Positions 8,321 through 16,911 are shown, counted from the first letter of the stretch. The stretch: 64,000 bases of DNA from RGIG7450 sp045633565 (GCA_045633565.1 JAZQYO010000011.1:65240-129239), one strand, 5' to 3'. The notes: a model not told the origin generated them from the sequence alone. Numbers and translations: made by a program.

Positions 8321-8977
8321 TTATTTATTATACATATCTAAGATATCATATACAAACTGCTTCTGAAAATAAAAAGCATGATTTTTATTGGATACATATC
8401 TTCCATATGTATTTGAGTATATTGGGTGATAAGGTTTGGAATCCTTGCTTCTTACCTGGATGTGTCTGCCGTTTGATGTATGAATAAATCCGTCCTTTTG
8501 TGTTTCGATATGATTCTTAAGTTGTTCGCAAATGCTATAATAATCTTCCCTCCAAATATCTAAAAGGGAAGAAAATCTTTTATCTGTAAGGTCAATATGT
8601 ATAGCATCCAAAAACATCCATGTGCGAGGATTGCCCACTTTACAAACCGGTACATAAAGCATATTACTTATTTTTTCATACAGATGTGTTTCTTCAAATT
8701 TTTTCTTCTGAAGCAATTCGTCAATAACACTTGCTATTTGAGTTATAAATACGGTCTCTAAAGGTTTGCCGGTAGCATCACATTTATTGCTCTTGAGCTC
8801 ACCATCCTCAAAATCAATATTGAAACTATCTAGTTTCTTTCCAAGAGCTAATTCGAGCAACTGACCTGTTTTGCCCTTATTTTTGATTATTGTTTCAAAA
8901 TCATCGTCTGTAAATATTTCTGAAAAAGGTATATTACATAATTTAATTATTTTTTCTTGTGCTTCTTTAAGTTTCAT
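8321..8977 (-). CDS. MutH/Sau3AI-family restriction endonuclease
   Basis: This 218-residue protein shows the MutH active-site signature DFEDGELK (D55, E60, K62), a two-residue-shorter version of the D-x6-E-x-K of MutH. Its C-terminal HIQVRSK...FYFQKQFV resembles the end of Sau3AI/MutH domains. MutH and Sau3AI cut at GATC, and the operon's first gene is a Dam-class adenine methylase, so the pair is most simply a GATC restriction-modification system. It has one MutH domain, whereas Sau3AI has two, so it probably acts as a dimer or on hemimethylated sites. A hairpin (9003-9026) precedes it within the operon. A GGAGG site lies nine bases before the ATG. Confidence 0.75.
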   Translation of the reverse strand: MKLKEAQEKIIKLCNIPFSEIFTDDDFETIIKNKGKTGQLLELALGKKLDSFNIDFEDGELKSNKCDATGKPLETVFITQIASVIDELLQKKKFEETHLYEKISNMLYVPVCKVGNPRTWMFLDAIHIDLTDKRFSSLLDIWREDYYSICEQLKNHIETQKDGFIHTSNGRHIQVRSKDSKPYHPIYSNTYGRYVSNKNHAFYFQKQFVYDILDMYNK

Positions 8978-9002
8978 AATTTTTCATCCTCCAAAGAGTA
9001 CA

Positions 9003-9026
9003 CACTGTGGAATCAATCCCACAGTG
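9003..9026. other. Intra-operon hairpin
   Basis: CACTGTGG (9003-9010) and CCACAGTG (9019-9026) form a perfect 8-bp stem in the 80-bp gap between the methylase and MutH-like genes. No T-tract follows on the minus strand, so it may be an RNA-processing or stability element, setting the nuclease:methylase ratio, rather than a full terminator. Confidence 0.5.
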
Positions 9027-9057
9027 CTTGGTGTTTTATTCTGTTGTTTTGATTATT

Positions 9058-10125
9058 TTAAAAGTTTGATATCAGAAGTTCTCTAATTTTACCTCTGCCT
9101 TGACTGTTACTATTTATCATTCGTGTAGCTTCAACTCGTTTAATTCTATGATTGCTATAGATGTTATCGAAGAATTCGTCATCTTCGTTAGTATTCTTAG
9201 GATCAGAATTACTAACTACTATTTTAGCACCTTTTTTATTCATTTCATCTACGAATTCCGCTAACTCGATTTGTTCTTCATCTGTGAATAGACTTTCTGT
9301 ATATGCGGTGAAGCTAGATGTCTCTGTCAGCGGTCTGTACGGTGGATCGAAGTACACGAATGTGTGATTGTCTATAAAGTTTGCTGATTCTTTGTAATCA
9401 CCGCATACTACTTCGACATTTTGGAGCTTTTCAGATACTGCTCGTAGGTTTCTTTTATCACATATAAGCGGATTCTTGTATGAACCCATTGGTACATTGA
9501 ATAGTCCCTTTTTATTCACTCGATACAGTCCATTAAAGCATGTCTTATTTAGGAATATCATCAACGCGGCTTTAGTGACATTCTTTGTTTCATCACCATT
9601 GACCTTGATATCGTTGAACTTATCTCGCATATGCATATAATATGTTTTTCTGTCTTCGGTATCAAGGCTTATATATTCTTCCTGATAACTCTCTAGCAGG
9701 GTGATTAAATCATCTATTCTATGCTTAATGATATGATATGTGTTAATCAATTCTGCATTTATATCACTTATATAAATTTCTTTGATGTTATACTTACTGA
9801 GCACATCGAATAAAACCGCGCCGCCACCTACGAAAGGTTCTGCATACTTAGTTATGGTTTCATCGAAAGGGTAGTAATGCTCAATTTCTTTTAGAAGTTG
9901 ACCTTTCCCGCCTGCCCATTTCAAGAATGGTTTAACACCTTTTTCGTCAGTTTCGTTATATCGGGTGCTTCTCGCATCAATAGGTTTCTCTGCATCATCA
10001 GGAATAATCCACATATTGCCTACCATTGTTGCATTGGCAATTCTATTTTCAGAACAGAGGACAGCAACTCTTCTTTGTGAGATACCCCATCTATCAGCAG
10101 CCTCTCTTGCACATATAAATCCCAT
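9058..10125 (-). CDS. Dam-class (D12) N6-adenine methyltransferase with N-terminal HTH domain
   Basis: The protein has 355 residues. Residues 1-50 form an excisionase/MerR-like helix-turn-helix (CAREAADRWGISQRRVAVLC). The rest is a D12 adenine methylase: FLKWAGGK (67-74), EPFVGGG (96-102), FNGLYRVNKKGLFNVPMG (197-214) and the catalytic DPPY (260-263). Dam and DpnM enzymes of this class methylate A in GATC. It heads the seven-gene defence operon. The ATG at 10125 has AAGGAG nine bases upstream; the ATG at 10131 is too close to that site. The fused HTH and an inverted repeat over its own promoter suggest that it controls its own operon. Confidence 0.85.
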   Translation of the reverse strand: MGFICAREAADRWGISQRRVAVLCSENRIANATMVGNMWIIPDDAEKPIDARSTRYNETDEKGVKPFLKWAGGKGQLLKEIEHYYPFDETITKYAEPFVGGGAVLFDVLSKYNIKEIYISDINAELINTYHIIKHRIDDLITLLESYQEEYISLDTEDRKTYYMHMRDKFNDIKVNGDETKNVTKAALMIFLNKTCFNGLYRVNKKGLFNVPMGSYKNPLICDKRNLRAVSEKLQNVEVVCGDYKESANFIDNHTFVYFDPPYRPLTETSSFTAYTESLFTDEEQIELAEFVDEMNKKGAKIVVSNSDPKNTNEDDEFFDNIYSNHRIKRVEATRMINSNSQGRGKIRELLISNF

Positions 10126-10156
10126 AATCATACACTCCTTGTGTTTTGTAAATAAT

Positions 10157-10199
10157 ATTATATTCTAAAACTCGAATAAAAGCAATATCATTTTAGAAT
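10157..10199 (-). promoter_or_regulatory. Defence-operon promoter with embedded inverted repeat
   Basis: Read on the minus strand, TTGCTT (10180-10185) and TATAAT (10157-10162) are separated by 17 bp. The perfect 9-bp inverted repeat ATTCTAAAA/TTTTAGAAT (10162-10170 and 10191-10199) brackets the -35 box, the position expected for an operator. Confidence 0.7.
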
Positions 10200-10227
10200 T
10201 TTCTCTGTTTTGTACAATGTTTTCAAC

Positions 10228-10265
10228 CAAACAATACCATGAAAGAGAGGGAAAGTCTACGAAGG
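10228..10265 (+). repeat. Two-box dispersed repeat, copy B
   Basis: AATACCAT (10233-10240), 12 bases, then AAGTCTACGAAGG (10253-10265). Box order, spacing and orientation match the other three copies. Confidence 0.7.
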
Positions 10266-10279
10266 TTTTTTCTAAAGTC

Positions 10280-10313
10280 CTTTTCTTTGATTAATGTGTA
10301 TCATATTTTAATA
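10280..10313 (+). repeat. 34-bp AT-rich repeat, copy 1
   Basis: This sequence starts CTTTTCTTTGATTAATG and closely matches 53004-53037 and 21833-21866. Copies 1 and 3 follow a two-box repeat and precede a terminator. Confidence 0.65.
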
Positions 10314-10319
10314 CATATA

Positions 10320-10352
10320 AAAGAGCCTTCGAGAAGGTATCGAAGGCTCTTT
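10320..10352 (-). terminator. Terminator of the SPFH/zinc-ribbon operon
   Basis: A perfect 13-bp stem (AAAGAGCCTTCGA and its complement) with a 7-base loop, followed on the minus strand by TTTTATAT. Confidence 0.8.
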
Positions 10353-10427
10353 GTGCTAATTATTAAAAATCTCTAATTATAAGTGCAAAAAAGTTTTTAT
10401 TCAAATGTCACCAAATTTCATTTAACA

Positions 10428-12119
10428 TTACTGTAATCCATTTAATACATCCTGCGCTTTTTTAACATCGCATGTTTTATACTCCCAATCGAATCCGTTT
10501 CCGTCAATCAATTTTGCCTTATTTCCAGAAGAATGTATGAATTTTTCAGTCCATTCGCCATGACTCCAATTAATGGTTACACCGGTTTCAAAACTTCCTG
10601 TATAAGAACCTTTTTCAATGTACGTGTCGTTTGTGCCGAAATACACCACTTTCTTTGTATCGGTGTCGAACATATAATACAGGTCGTAGCTATTCATATC
10701 GCGTATGTAAGCTTTCTCATATTCCGAAGCCGGTTTTGCCGGCTCTAGCTTCTTTTCTTCAGCTGCGGTCTCCTGTTTTTTTAGAGGTTTGAGCGACTTG
10801 ATTATTTTCATAAAATCTTCGTTATATACGAACTCGGTATTGTCGCTCTGGCACATAACCAGTGTGCACCAGTTGCGGTCGCTTTCGGATGCAAATGCAA
10901 ACCACGCTCCGTATCCCGAAAGTCCCTCTGACATATTATCTATCGTTCCTTTATACAATATGCCCTTAACCGTTCCGGTGTCAATCACTTCGCAATCAGT
11001 CACCTTTGTGAAAGCGGTTGATTCTATCATATCAATCATGTTGTCGTTATCTGACATCAATCCATCGAAAGTAACCGCGTAACCATCATCAGTCTCTTTT
11101 TGCGCTGTTACCTGTAGCATCGCCACTTTGCCGCCTTTTTCTGCGTAACGTTGAATACCACTGTCAATTTTGTTTTCGGATTTCCAGTATTTCGGAATTT
11201 CAACAGTGTATCCTGCTACTTGATATACCTCATTAGTTTTTGAATCAAAACCTGCTTTTTCGCTTCTTGTATCTGTGCTTTCTGGCTGGTCGCCAATAGA
11301 TAAAACCTCATAAGGTATTCTCCACGAGCCAAGAGCCTTTGTTGGCTCCTTAGTAACGCGTCCAATGACAACGTCACCTTTTTTGACGTCCAATTCTTCA
11401 TTAGAAATAAAGTTAAGGTGCTCACCAGACCAACAGTTTATTCCCAGCGCCGAATCGGGCTTATATTCAATTACGTCAAATTGTACGATTTTTCCGTTTA
11501 CTTTTTCACCATCGTTAAGTGCCTTTTCAAATGTTGCTGCATCTGCATAATCAATTTGGTATTCATGTGCTTTCTTTTCATCTGAAGGCGCGGTCAAGTT
11601 GATGGATAGTTTCTCATCGTCGTCGTAATAATAAAGCATTATTTTATATCCTGTTTTATTAGACGCACTATAAAAATCACTGGTCTCATTCAAATCAACA
11701 GTAAAACCTTTATTTCGACAAGCGTCAACATAGTCCTTGTAATCACTTTTGGATATGTCGTGAATGTCGATGGATAAATACTGTTCAGTATTCATCAGGT
11801 TGCTTCCCTTGTTGGATGGTGGCTCTGGCAGCACTTCTGATAATGCTATGTTTTCCCACTCGAATTTTTCTATGTCTACCTTCCGAGAGTTATTTCGTCC
11901 GAGATTGCCAATTATACCAATGACTATCACCGCAGCTACAACCCAAAACCACCATTTTTTATGTACTGGTTTTTTTGGGTTGTTTTCTTTACCGATTGTA
12001 TTGTTTGTAGTTACGTTCGGTTGTTCAACGGGATTGTCTGCCGTTTTTGTTTCTGGTGCTGCTCCGCAATAAGGACAAAAATCACCATCTACCTGAGCTC
12101 CACATTGCGTACATTTCAT
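10428..12119 (-). CDS. Zinc-ribbon membrane protein with DUF6591-like domain
   Basis: The protein has 563 residues. The N-terminal zinc ribbon (CTQCGAQ...CPYCGA, residues 3-18) is followed by a basic linker and one membrane segment (about 56-70), leaving most of the protein outside the membrane. Residues about 80-170 resemble the DUF6591 domain of such proteins. A central SH3/OB-like part and a C-terminal region with an FYE-type beta pattern follow. It is the last gene of a five-gene operon with an SPFH protein and another zinc-ribbon protein. The function is unknown; the set suggests membrane-stress sensing. Confidence 0.7.
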   Translation of the reverse strand: MKCTQCGAQVDGDFCPYCGAAPETKTADNPVEQPNVTTNNTIGKENNPKKPVHKKWWFWVVAAVIVIGIIGNLGRNNSRKVDIEKFEWENIALSEVLPEPPSNKGSNLMNTEQYLSIDIHDISKSDYKDYVDACRNKGFTVDLNETSDFYSASNKTGYKIMLYYYDDDEKLSINLTAPSDEKKAHEYQIDYADAATFEKALNDGEKVNGKIVQFDVIEYKPDSALGINCWSGEHLNFISNEELDVKKGDVVIGRVTKEPTKALGSWRIPYEVLSIGDQPESTDTRSEKAGFDSKTNEVYQVAGYTVEIPKYWKSENKIDSGIQRYAEKGGKVAMLQVTAQKETDDGYAVTFDGLMSDNDNMIDMIESTAFTKVTDCEVIDTGTVKGILYKGTIDNMSEGLSGYGAWFAFASESDRNWCTLVMCQSDNTEFVYNEDFMKIIKSLKPLKKQETAAEEKKLEPAKPASEYEKAYIRDMNSYDLYYMFDTDTKKVVYFGTNDTYIEKGSYTGSFETGVTINWSHGEWTEKFIHSSGNKAKLIDGNGFDWEYKTCDVKKAQDVLNGLQ

Positions 12120-12138
12120 ATTGTGAACTCCTCTCTAA

Positions 12139-13518
12139 TTATTCGTCTGCATCCGGAATCGGAGGCATCGCGCTTGCAAGAACATCTTTCAACTCGTCAA
12201 CTGTTCTTGCTTTTTCCCATGCTGCCATTCCTGCTTTCCATACAAGGCTGTCTGCAGTGAACTGTCCTGCACTTGCCATCTGCTTTAATATTGCAAGGTC
12301 ATATGGCCCTGTTGCTTGACCGTTTACAGCTACATTATATGCAACTGTAGGAATCGGAGGAGGAACAGCACCTGGCTGAACAGGCTGATTTACTCCTGCC
12401 ATCATATTGTTCATTGAACCTGCGATGTTCTGACCAACGGCTCCGCCAACAGCCATACTTGCCATCATTGCAGCCATGTTAAATCCGCTGCCATCACCAC
12501 CGCCACCGAGGTTTATATCGCCAGCGCCATTTGCACCCATCTGGCCGAGCGCTTCTGCTCCTGCAACACCAACCTCTGCCTGCTTCTCAACTTGGAATGC
12601 TCCAAGGTTTGCAGTCTGTGTTGCTTTGTGCTGAGCATATTGACCTTCTTCACGTTGAATGCGAAGACTTTCTTCATAGTTCTCCATTTCGATGCGCTGC
12701 TTATCTTCGATATCTTTTATTCTTGCTGTGGCTTCTGCTTTTGCAGTTGCGCCAGCGATATCCTTTGTTACACTCATAAGTTCTCTGTAACCAGCACTTG
12801 TTTTATCCAATTCGATGGATGCCAAATCGACACCAGAAATTTCTACCCCGAAAGTTTCTTTGAATCTTTCGCCAATATCAAACTCAATAACATCATTAAT
12901 TTGTGCCGTTTTAGCTTCAATCTGCACAAGGGGAATATCATTTACTGCAGGTGCATTTGCCACGATATCCTTTACATATCGTGTAACCGCATCTTTTATC
13001 TGTGCCTGAAAATCATCGATGTTAAAATTGCTAAGTCTGTGTAATTTGATAAATTGACGATAATCAGAAATCTTAAAGCTTATGGTTCCTCTTACTGCAA
13101 CTGGAACACCAAAATCATTGAAACGCGGATCATACACATCAAAAAATGGAACACCGAATCTTACCTGAATAATTTTCGCAAGATTTATGTAGTAAACTTC
13201 TGCCTGGAATGGCGTACCACCTTCATATGTAAGGCCTACAATGCTTGCGAGAACAGGGAAGTTTGCTGTTTTAATAATTTGGTCATAGGGTCCTTCAATA
13301 AAATCTTGCATTGTACCATCTTTTTGTTTGTAAACAAAAACCGCTACTTCACCATCTTTTACACGAAGCGATGAGCCCCAACGAATAGCATTTTCTCTGT
13401 TGCCTTCTCCTAATTGCACTCCTGACGGATGCCATTTCCAAATCAAATAGTTTGGCTCATCACAGCGTATCTCATCCATAAATCCGCCTGTACGATTGTT
13501 TCTATTAAATAATGCCAT
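12139..13518 (-). CDS. SPFH/Band 7 protein with C-terminal GYF_2 domain (YdjI-like)
   Basis: This 459-residue protein resembles Bacillus YdjI. Residues about 1-50 form a short N-terminal module, 55-300 an SPFH domain with a long coiled coil (KAEATARIKDIEDKQRIEME), then a Gly/Met-rich linker and a GYF_2 domain (about 400-455, with GPYDLAIL and SLVWKAGMAAWE). SPFH proteins form large membrane-associated oligomers. In Bacillus, ydjGHI genes encode zinc-ribbon and SPFH proteins in one stress operon, and the same mix occurs here. It has no signal peptide or membrane segment. Confidence 0.85.
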   Translation of the reverse strand: MALFNRNNRTGGFMDEIRCDEPNYLIWKWHPSGVQLGEGNRENAIRWGSSLRVKDGEVAVFVYKQKDGTMQDFIEGPYDQIIKTANFPVLASIVGLTYEGGTPFQAEVYYINLAKIIQVRFGVPFFDVYDPRFNDFGVPVAVRGTISFKISDYRQFIKLHRLSNFNIDDFQAQIKDAVTRYVKDIVANAPAVNDIPLVQIEAKTAQINDVIEFDIGERFKETFGVEISGVDLASIELDKTSAGYRELMSVTKDIAGATAKAEATARIKDIEDKQRIEMENYEESLRIQREEGQYAQHKATQTANLGAFQVEKQAEVGVAGAEALGQMGANGAGDINLGGGGDGSGFNMAAMMASMAVGGAVGQNIAGSMNNMMAGVNQPVQPGAVPPPIPTVAYNVAVNGQATGPYDLAILKQMASAGQFTADSLVWKAGMAAWEKARTVDELKDVLASAMPPIPDADE

Positions 13519-13530
13519 GTTTACTCCTCC

Positions 13531-15288
13531 TTAATGTTTTCTGGAATAGTATCGTATAATAATTTTTGTGTTTATATTGAACTCATCATATTCGCCAAAC
13601 TCAGTATTTCCTGCAACACTGATTCCTTTTATAGCTCCTTCTGTATCAAGCAGTCCTTTTCTTTCAGCCCTTATTTCAATATTTTTAAATCCGCGCGCCT
13701 TCAAAAACTCTACCATATCAGCATAGTTTTCGTTTAGAAAATCTCCTGAATCTTTTCCGACGGTTTGAATGTTGCTATTTTGGGGTATGGCTCCTTTTCT
13801 TTTATAATTAGGATTTTCTTTCTTTTTCAGTTCTTCAAGTGCCCAAGTAGGAGCTATCAAAAAATTGAGACCAATTACTAAAAGCATAAATCCGCCATAT
13901 GAACCACCCCAGTTTTCTTCAGCAGATACTGTTGCAAATATTATAATGCCAACAAGCATCATTATAATACCGCCACCTACCATAAGCCAAGTAATGCAGG
14001 AAACCTTATTTCTCCTAAACGTAGCCGCAATGCCTCTTTCTCTTTTATCGACCTCTTTACGGGTTTTGAGATACAACTTTTCTAAGTACTCAAATTCTTC
14101 TGTTTTACCGAAAGAAAGTCTTGCCTTATGATAAGCCTGTTCTAATTTTGCGCGCCAAGCGTCATCTGTGTCATACCACTTATCTTCCAAGTTTGAAACA
14201 GCCAAAATGAAGAAATCGTAAATATCTTCTTTTGTGTTTGGAATATAAAAGTTCGCAATCAATTCTATTCTTTCGTCCAGCGAGGATGCCTGCTCGACTT
14301 TTTTTGCAAGGGTTTCTACTGGACTGCTTGTCTTTACTCCACGTATTTCGTGGCCGCATACAGGACAGTTAGTTACAAACGATTTTAATACTTCGCCACA
14401 ATTGGGACATTTGTATAATTTTCCTCCATAAACAGTCTGCCTCTCCGTGATTGGCTCGTCCTTTTGCTCCTGTTCTGGTTCATCATCTTGAGCCGGCATT
14501 GGCGGCAACTGCACATCCTCGTCTTTTTGTTCTTGCGTGTTACCAGTTGGCGTTCCACAATTATTGCAAAATTTTGATTCAGCTGTAATCTTTTCTCCGC
14601 AATTCGTGCAGTATATATATTTCTTTGTTTCTTTCGTTATTTCTTCTGGCTCTGCCGTATTTACTTCGGTCAAAGGTTTTTGCTCTCTAATTACCTCGAC
14701 AGCATCCTCTGCCAAATTAGTGCTATGACCAGCGTTATTTTCCTCTGCCGTATCAGATGTCATTTCTGAAATGGTCTGTTTTACCGTATCAACAGCTCCT
14801 TTGAAAGCGGAAAAAAGTCCTGTAGAGACTCCCGTAAGCACATCGCCAATTTTATCTGTCTTATTTTCCGCCATCTCGTTATCAATGGGTGGCGTTGCTA
14901 CGTTTGAAGCCTGTGTTCCCGTGTTTTTTTCGGTAATTACCTTTACAACAGCTTTTTCCCAATGTGGCAACTCCTTCTTTTCATCATAGAAAAGGAAATG
15001 TTCTCTGTGTCCACTAACGAACAGCACTTGCAAACCCAAACCATAATCATCGTTATCATAAGACATAACCTGCACATGACCATCGACAACCTTAATGGTC
15101 GAAAGCGGGATTTTTTCAACCACTGTTTCCGGTTTTGAAAACAATCCTGTGCTCTTATTGTAAACACAAATAATATATTTGTTTGTAAGCACCATTTCAT
15201 CTAAACTTGTTTCTTTAATTCCATATCTTTCTACTTCTGTAGATTGCAAAATAATTTCTTCATCGAAATCTAGTTTTAAGTCTGTCAT
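13531..15288 (-). CDS. Zinc-ribbon, PH-like membrane protein
   Basis: The protein has 585 residues. Residues 1-120 look like a bacterial PH/GRAM-like beta domain. Two zinc ribbons follow: CTNCGEKI...CNNCG (about 228-245) and CPNCGEVL...CPVCG (about 295-315). After a helical linker there are two membrane segments (about 438-485) and a cytosolic C-terminal tail. It lies between the LURP-one-like and SPFH genes with 12-30 bp gaps. It is probably the membrane anchor of an SPFH assembly; no enzymatic motif is seen. Confidence 0.65.
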   Translation of the reverse strand: MTDLKLDFDEEIILQSTEVERYGIKETSLDEMVLTNKYIICVYNKSTGLFSKPETVVEKIPLSTIKVVDGHVQVMSYDNDDYGLGLQVLFVSGHREHFLFYDEKKELPHWEKAVVKVITEKNTGTQASNVATPPIDNEMAENKTDKIGDVLTGVSTGLFSAFKGAVDTVKQTISEMTSDTAEENNAGHSTNLAEDAVEVIREQKPLTEVNTAEPEEITKETKKYIYCTNCGEKITAESKFCNNCGTPTGNTQEQKDEDVQLPPMPAQDDEPEQEQKDEPITERQTVYGGKLYKCPNCGEVLKSFVTNCPVCGHEIRGVKTSSPVETLAKKVEQASSLDERIELIANFYIPNTKEDIYDFFILAVSNLEDKWYDTDDAWRAKLEQAYHKARLSFGKTEEFEYLEKLYLKTRKEVDKRERGIAATFRRNKVSCITWLMVGGGIIMMLVGIIIFATVSAEENWGGSYGGFMLLVIGLNFLIAPTWALEELKKKENPNYKRKGAIPQNSNIQTVGKDSGDFLNENYADMVEFLKARGFKNIEIRAERKGLLDTEGAIKGISVAGNTEFGEYDEFNINTKIIIRYYSRKH

Positions 15289-15317
15289 TTTATCCCTCCA
15301 CTCAACCCATCTATGTT

Positions 15318-15986
15318 TTAATAACTTGAGGAGTTAATTTTATCCATCGCTATGGTAAATAACACAAAGGCTTCTTCGTATTCCTTATCGTTATAAGAAA
15401 TTACATACTTTCCTCGGCTATCTGTTGTTGCAAATTGATGATTTATCCTACAAACCAAATTGCCCTTTTTGAATATCTCGATTTTAGTGTTGAAAATATT
15501 TCTACTTACACTAAAGCCATTGTAATTAAACGATAGTTCTATACCAGTAGATGTTTCATATGTTCTAACCTGCCCGATATATTTATCATTTAGTTCTATG
15601 TCGCAAGTTCGTTCTTCTACCTCGTATACTTCTTTGAAGAAAGGCTTATGTTCTTTAATAACACCTATTTTTTGGCGTTTTGAATTATATATATGTATTT
15701 CGTATTTCCAATTAGACGAAGGACGTTTAACCGTATATTTTTGGTTATCATCTGCGTCAAAAATATTAAAACAATTCTCGACATTCCTACTACTTATATT
15801 CTTAACAATCAAATGATATTCAAAAGAACTATCATTCACAGCTTCTTCATTAGTCATAGTCTTTGTCGCTTTATTCAATTTAGGGCTAATGGCATCAACA
15901 GCTTTTCCTGCTACACCTGATTCTATTATTACTTTGCCTGCTGCTTTCAAAGTAGTATCTAAAAAAAATTTCCCTATTATACCCAT
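15318..15986 (-). CDS. LURP-one/tubby-like beta-barrel protein
   Basis: The protein has 222 residues. The first 30 form an amphipathic helix (GIIGKFFLDTTLKAAGK). The rest is a run of beta strands with the FDADDNQKYTVK, WKYEIHIYNSKRQKIGVIK and YIGQVR pattern of LURP-one-related/YxjI proteins, a tubby-like fold. Such proteins may bind membranes. The ATG at 15986 is chosen because GAGGG lies seven bases upstream; the longer frame uses a TTG inside that site. It is the second gene of the XRE-SPFH operon. Confidence 0.55.
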   Translation of the reverse strand: MGIIGKFFLDTTLKAAGKVIIESGVAGKAVDAISPKLNKATKTMTNEEAVNDSSFEYHLIVKNISSRNVENCFNIFDADDNQKYTVKRPSSNWKYEIHIYNSKRQKIGVIKEHKPFFKEVYEVEERTCDIELNDKYIGQVRTYETSTGIELSFNYNGFSVSRNIFNTKIEIFKKGNLVCRINHQFATTDSRGKYVISYNDKEYEEAFVLFTIAMDKINSSSY

Positions 15987-16010
15987 AATATCCCTCAACT
16001 ATATTAAGAT

Positions 16011-16226
16011 TCAATTGGTTGCTTCTATTTTCATAGCTTCACATATGTCACCTATATTACAATCTAAATATTCACATATACGAAGAAGAACAGAAAGTGC
16101 AACCTCTTCATTTTTACGCAACTTTGTCATAGTTCCCGTTGCTATATTTAAATCTTTTCTCAGCGTAGCCGGGGATATTTCTTTTTCGATAAGTAAAATC
16201 CAAAGTTTTTTATAACTAATCCTCAT
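16011..16226 (-). CDS. XRE-family (Cro/CI) transcriptional regulator
   Basis: This is a 71-residue one-domain HTH protein of the YozG type: WILLIEKEISPATLRKDLNI, then TGTMTKLRKNEEVALSVLLRICEYLDCNIGD in outline. GGAGG lies eight bases before the ATG at 16226; a longer frame starting at a TTG ignores that site. It heads a five-gene operon behind a perfect sigma-A promoter, so self-regulation is likely. Confidence 0.85.
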   Translation of the reverse strand: MRISYKKLWILLIEKEISPATLRKDLNIATGTMTKLRKNEEVALSVLLRICEYLDCNIGDICEAMKIEATN

Positions 16227-16261
16227 ACTACGCACCTCCTTCGACAATATATAACAATTAA

Positions 16262-16290
16262 ATTATATACAAAACGACACTATCTGTCAA
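16262..16290 (-). promoter_or_regulatory. Sigma-A promoter of the XRE-SPFH operon
   Basis: TTGACA (16285-16290 complement) and TATAAT (16262-16267 complement) are separated by exactly 17 bp, 36 bp before the XRE start. Confidence 0.8.
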
Positions 16291-16346
16291 TAGAAAGTGG
16301 TAATTTTATAAATAAAATTCGCAACTTCTTGGCAAAATTATTCAAT

Positions 16347-16868
16347 TTAGTGATATGTATTTGTTATATAACAACCTTTTTTCACAGCATAGTCATAAGC
16401 AACTGCAGTTCCGCTTTTGGGTTGGTAGTCAAACAAATCCCGTCTGCTGTTTCTACGCCTTGGGGGAAGATAATTTTCATCGTAATAAACCACACAGAAC
16501 TTACTATGGTTAATCATTTCCTGATTCCGCTCTACATAGGAAGCTCTGCCGGCATTTTCCATATGTTCAGGGAAATATGTCCCCTCATAATGATATAGCA
16601 AGCTATCCTCATACCAATCGGGAATATGTTGGAATGCTGACCTGACATATATCCGTTTAATGTGGGAATATTTTTCTTTCAGTTCAGTTACGACCTTATG
16701 GCATAAGTCATCAAATTGACTTTTGCTACCGAAGAAGAAAGTATCAACATTTTCATTTATGATTAAATTCTCTATAATTCCGCGCAGGTTATTTTTTAAT
16801 TCTTCTGTTTCATCAATCTTTCTGTGACCAAAGAAACAGCAAGATTTTTCTTTACCTATATCGGGCAT
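16347..16868 (-). CDS. SLOG-domain/DUF1273 protein
   Basis: This 173-residue protein fits the DUF1273 (YpsA-like) branch of the SLOG superfamily. It has the N-terminal CCFFGHRKI strand-loop, a central FFFGSKSQFDDLC, and the family's C-terminal YDENYLPPRRRNSRRDLF and KSGTAVAYDYAVKKG (Rossmann-like, nucleotide-binding). SLOG domains bind or process nucleotide ligands and occur in some defence systems. The gene has no promoter of its own in the current DNA orientation. The only strong promoter nearby lies inside the inverted-repeat segment upstream and points away, so it is probably phase variable. Confidence 0.75.
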   Translation of the reverse strand: MPDIGKEKSCCFFGHRKIDETEELKNNLRGIIENLIINENVDTFFFGSKSQFDDLCHKVVTELKEKYSHIKRIYVRSAFQHIPDWYEDSLLYHYEGTYFPEHMENAGRASYVERNQEMINHSKFCVVYYDENYLPPRRRNSRRDLFDYQPKSGTAVAYDYAVKKGCYITNTYH

Positions 16869-16891
16869 ATTCTTTCACAAAACCCCTTTCT

Positions 16892-16911
16892 CACATAATC
16901 AGCATTATGTG
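16892..16911 (+). repeat. Left inverted repeat of putative invertible segment
   Basis: CACATAATCAGCATTATGTG is the exact reverse complement of 17122-17141. The repeat is itself nearly palindromic around a 4-bp centre, typical of a recombinase core site. No T-tract follows it on the side facing the SLOG gene, so transcripts could pass. Confidence 0.8.

Noticed and set aside
9003..9026. Full terminator splitting the defence operon
   Set aside because: The 8-bp stem is not followed by a T-tract on the minus strand and the next gene has no promoter of its own.
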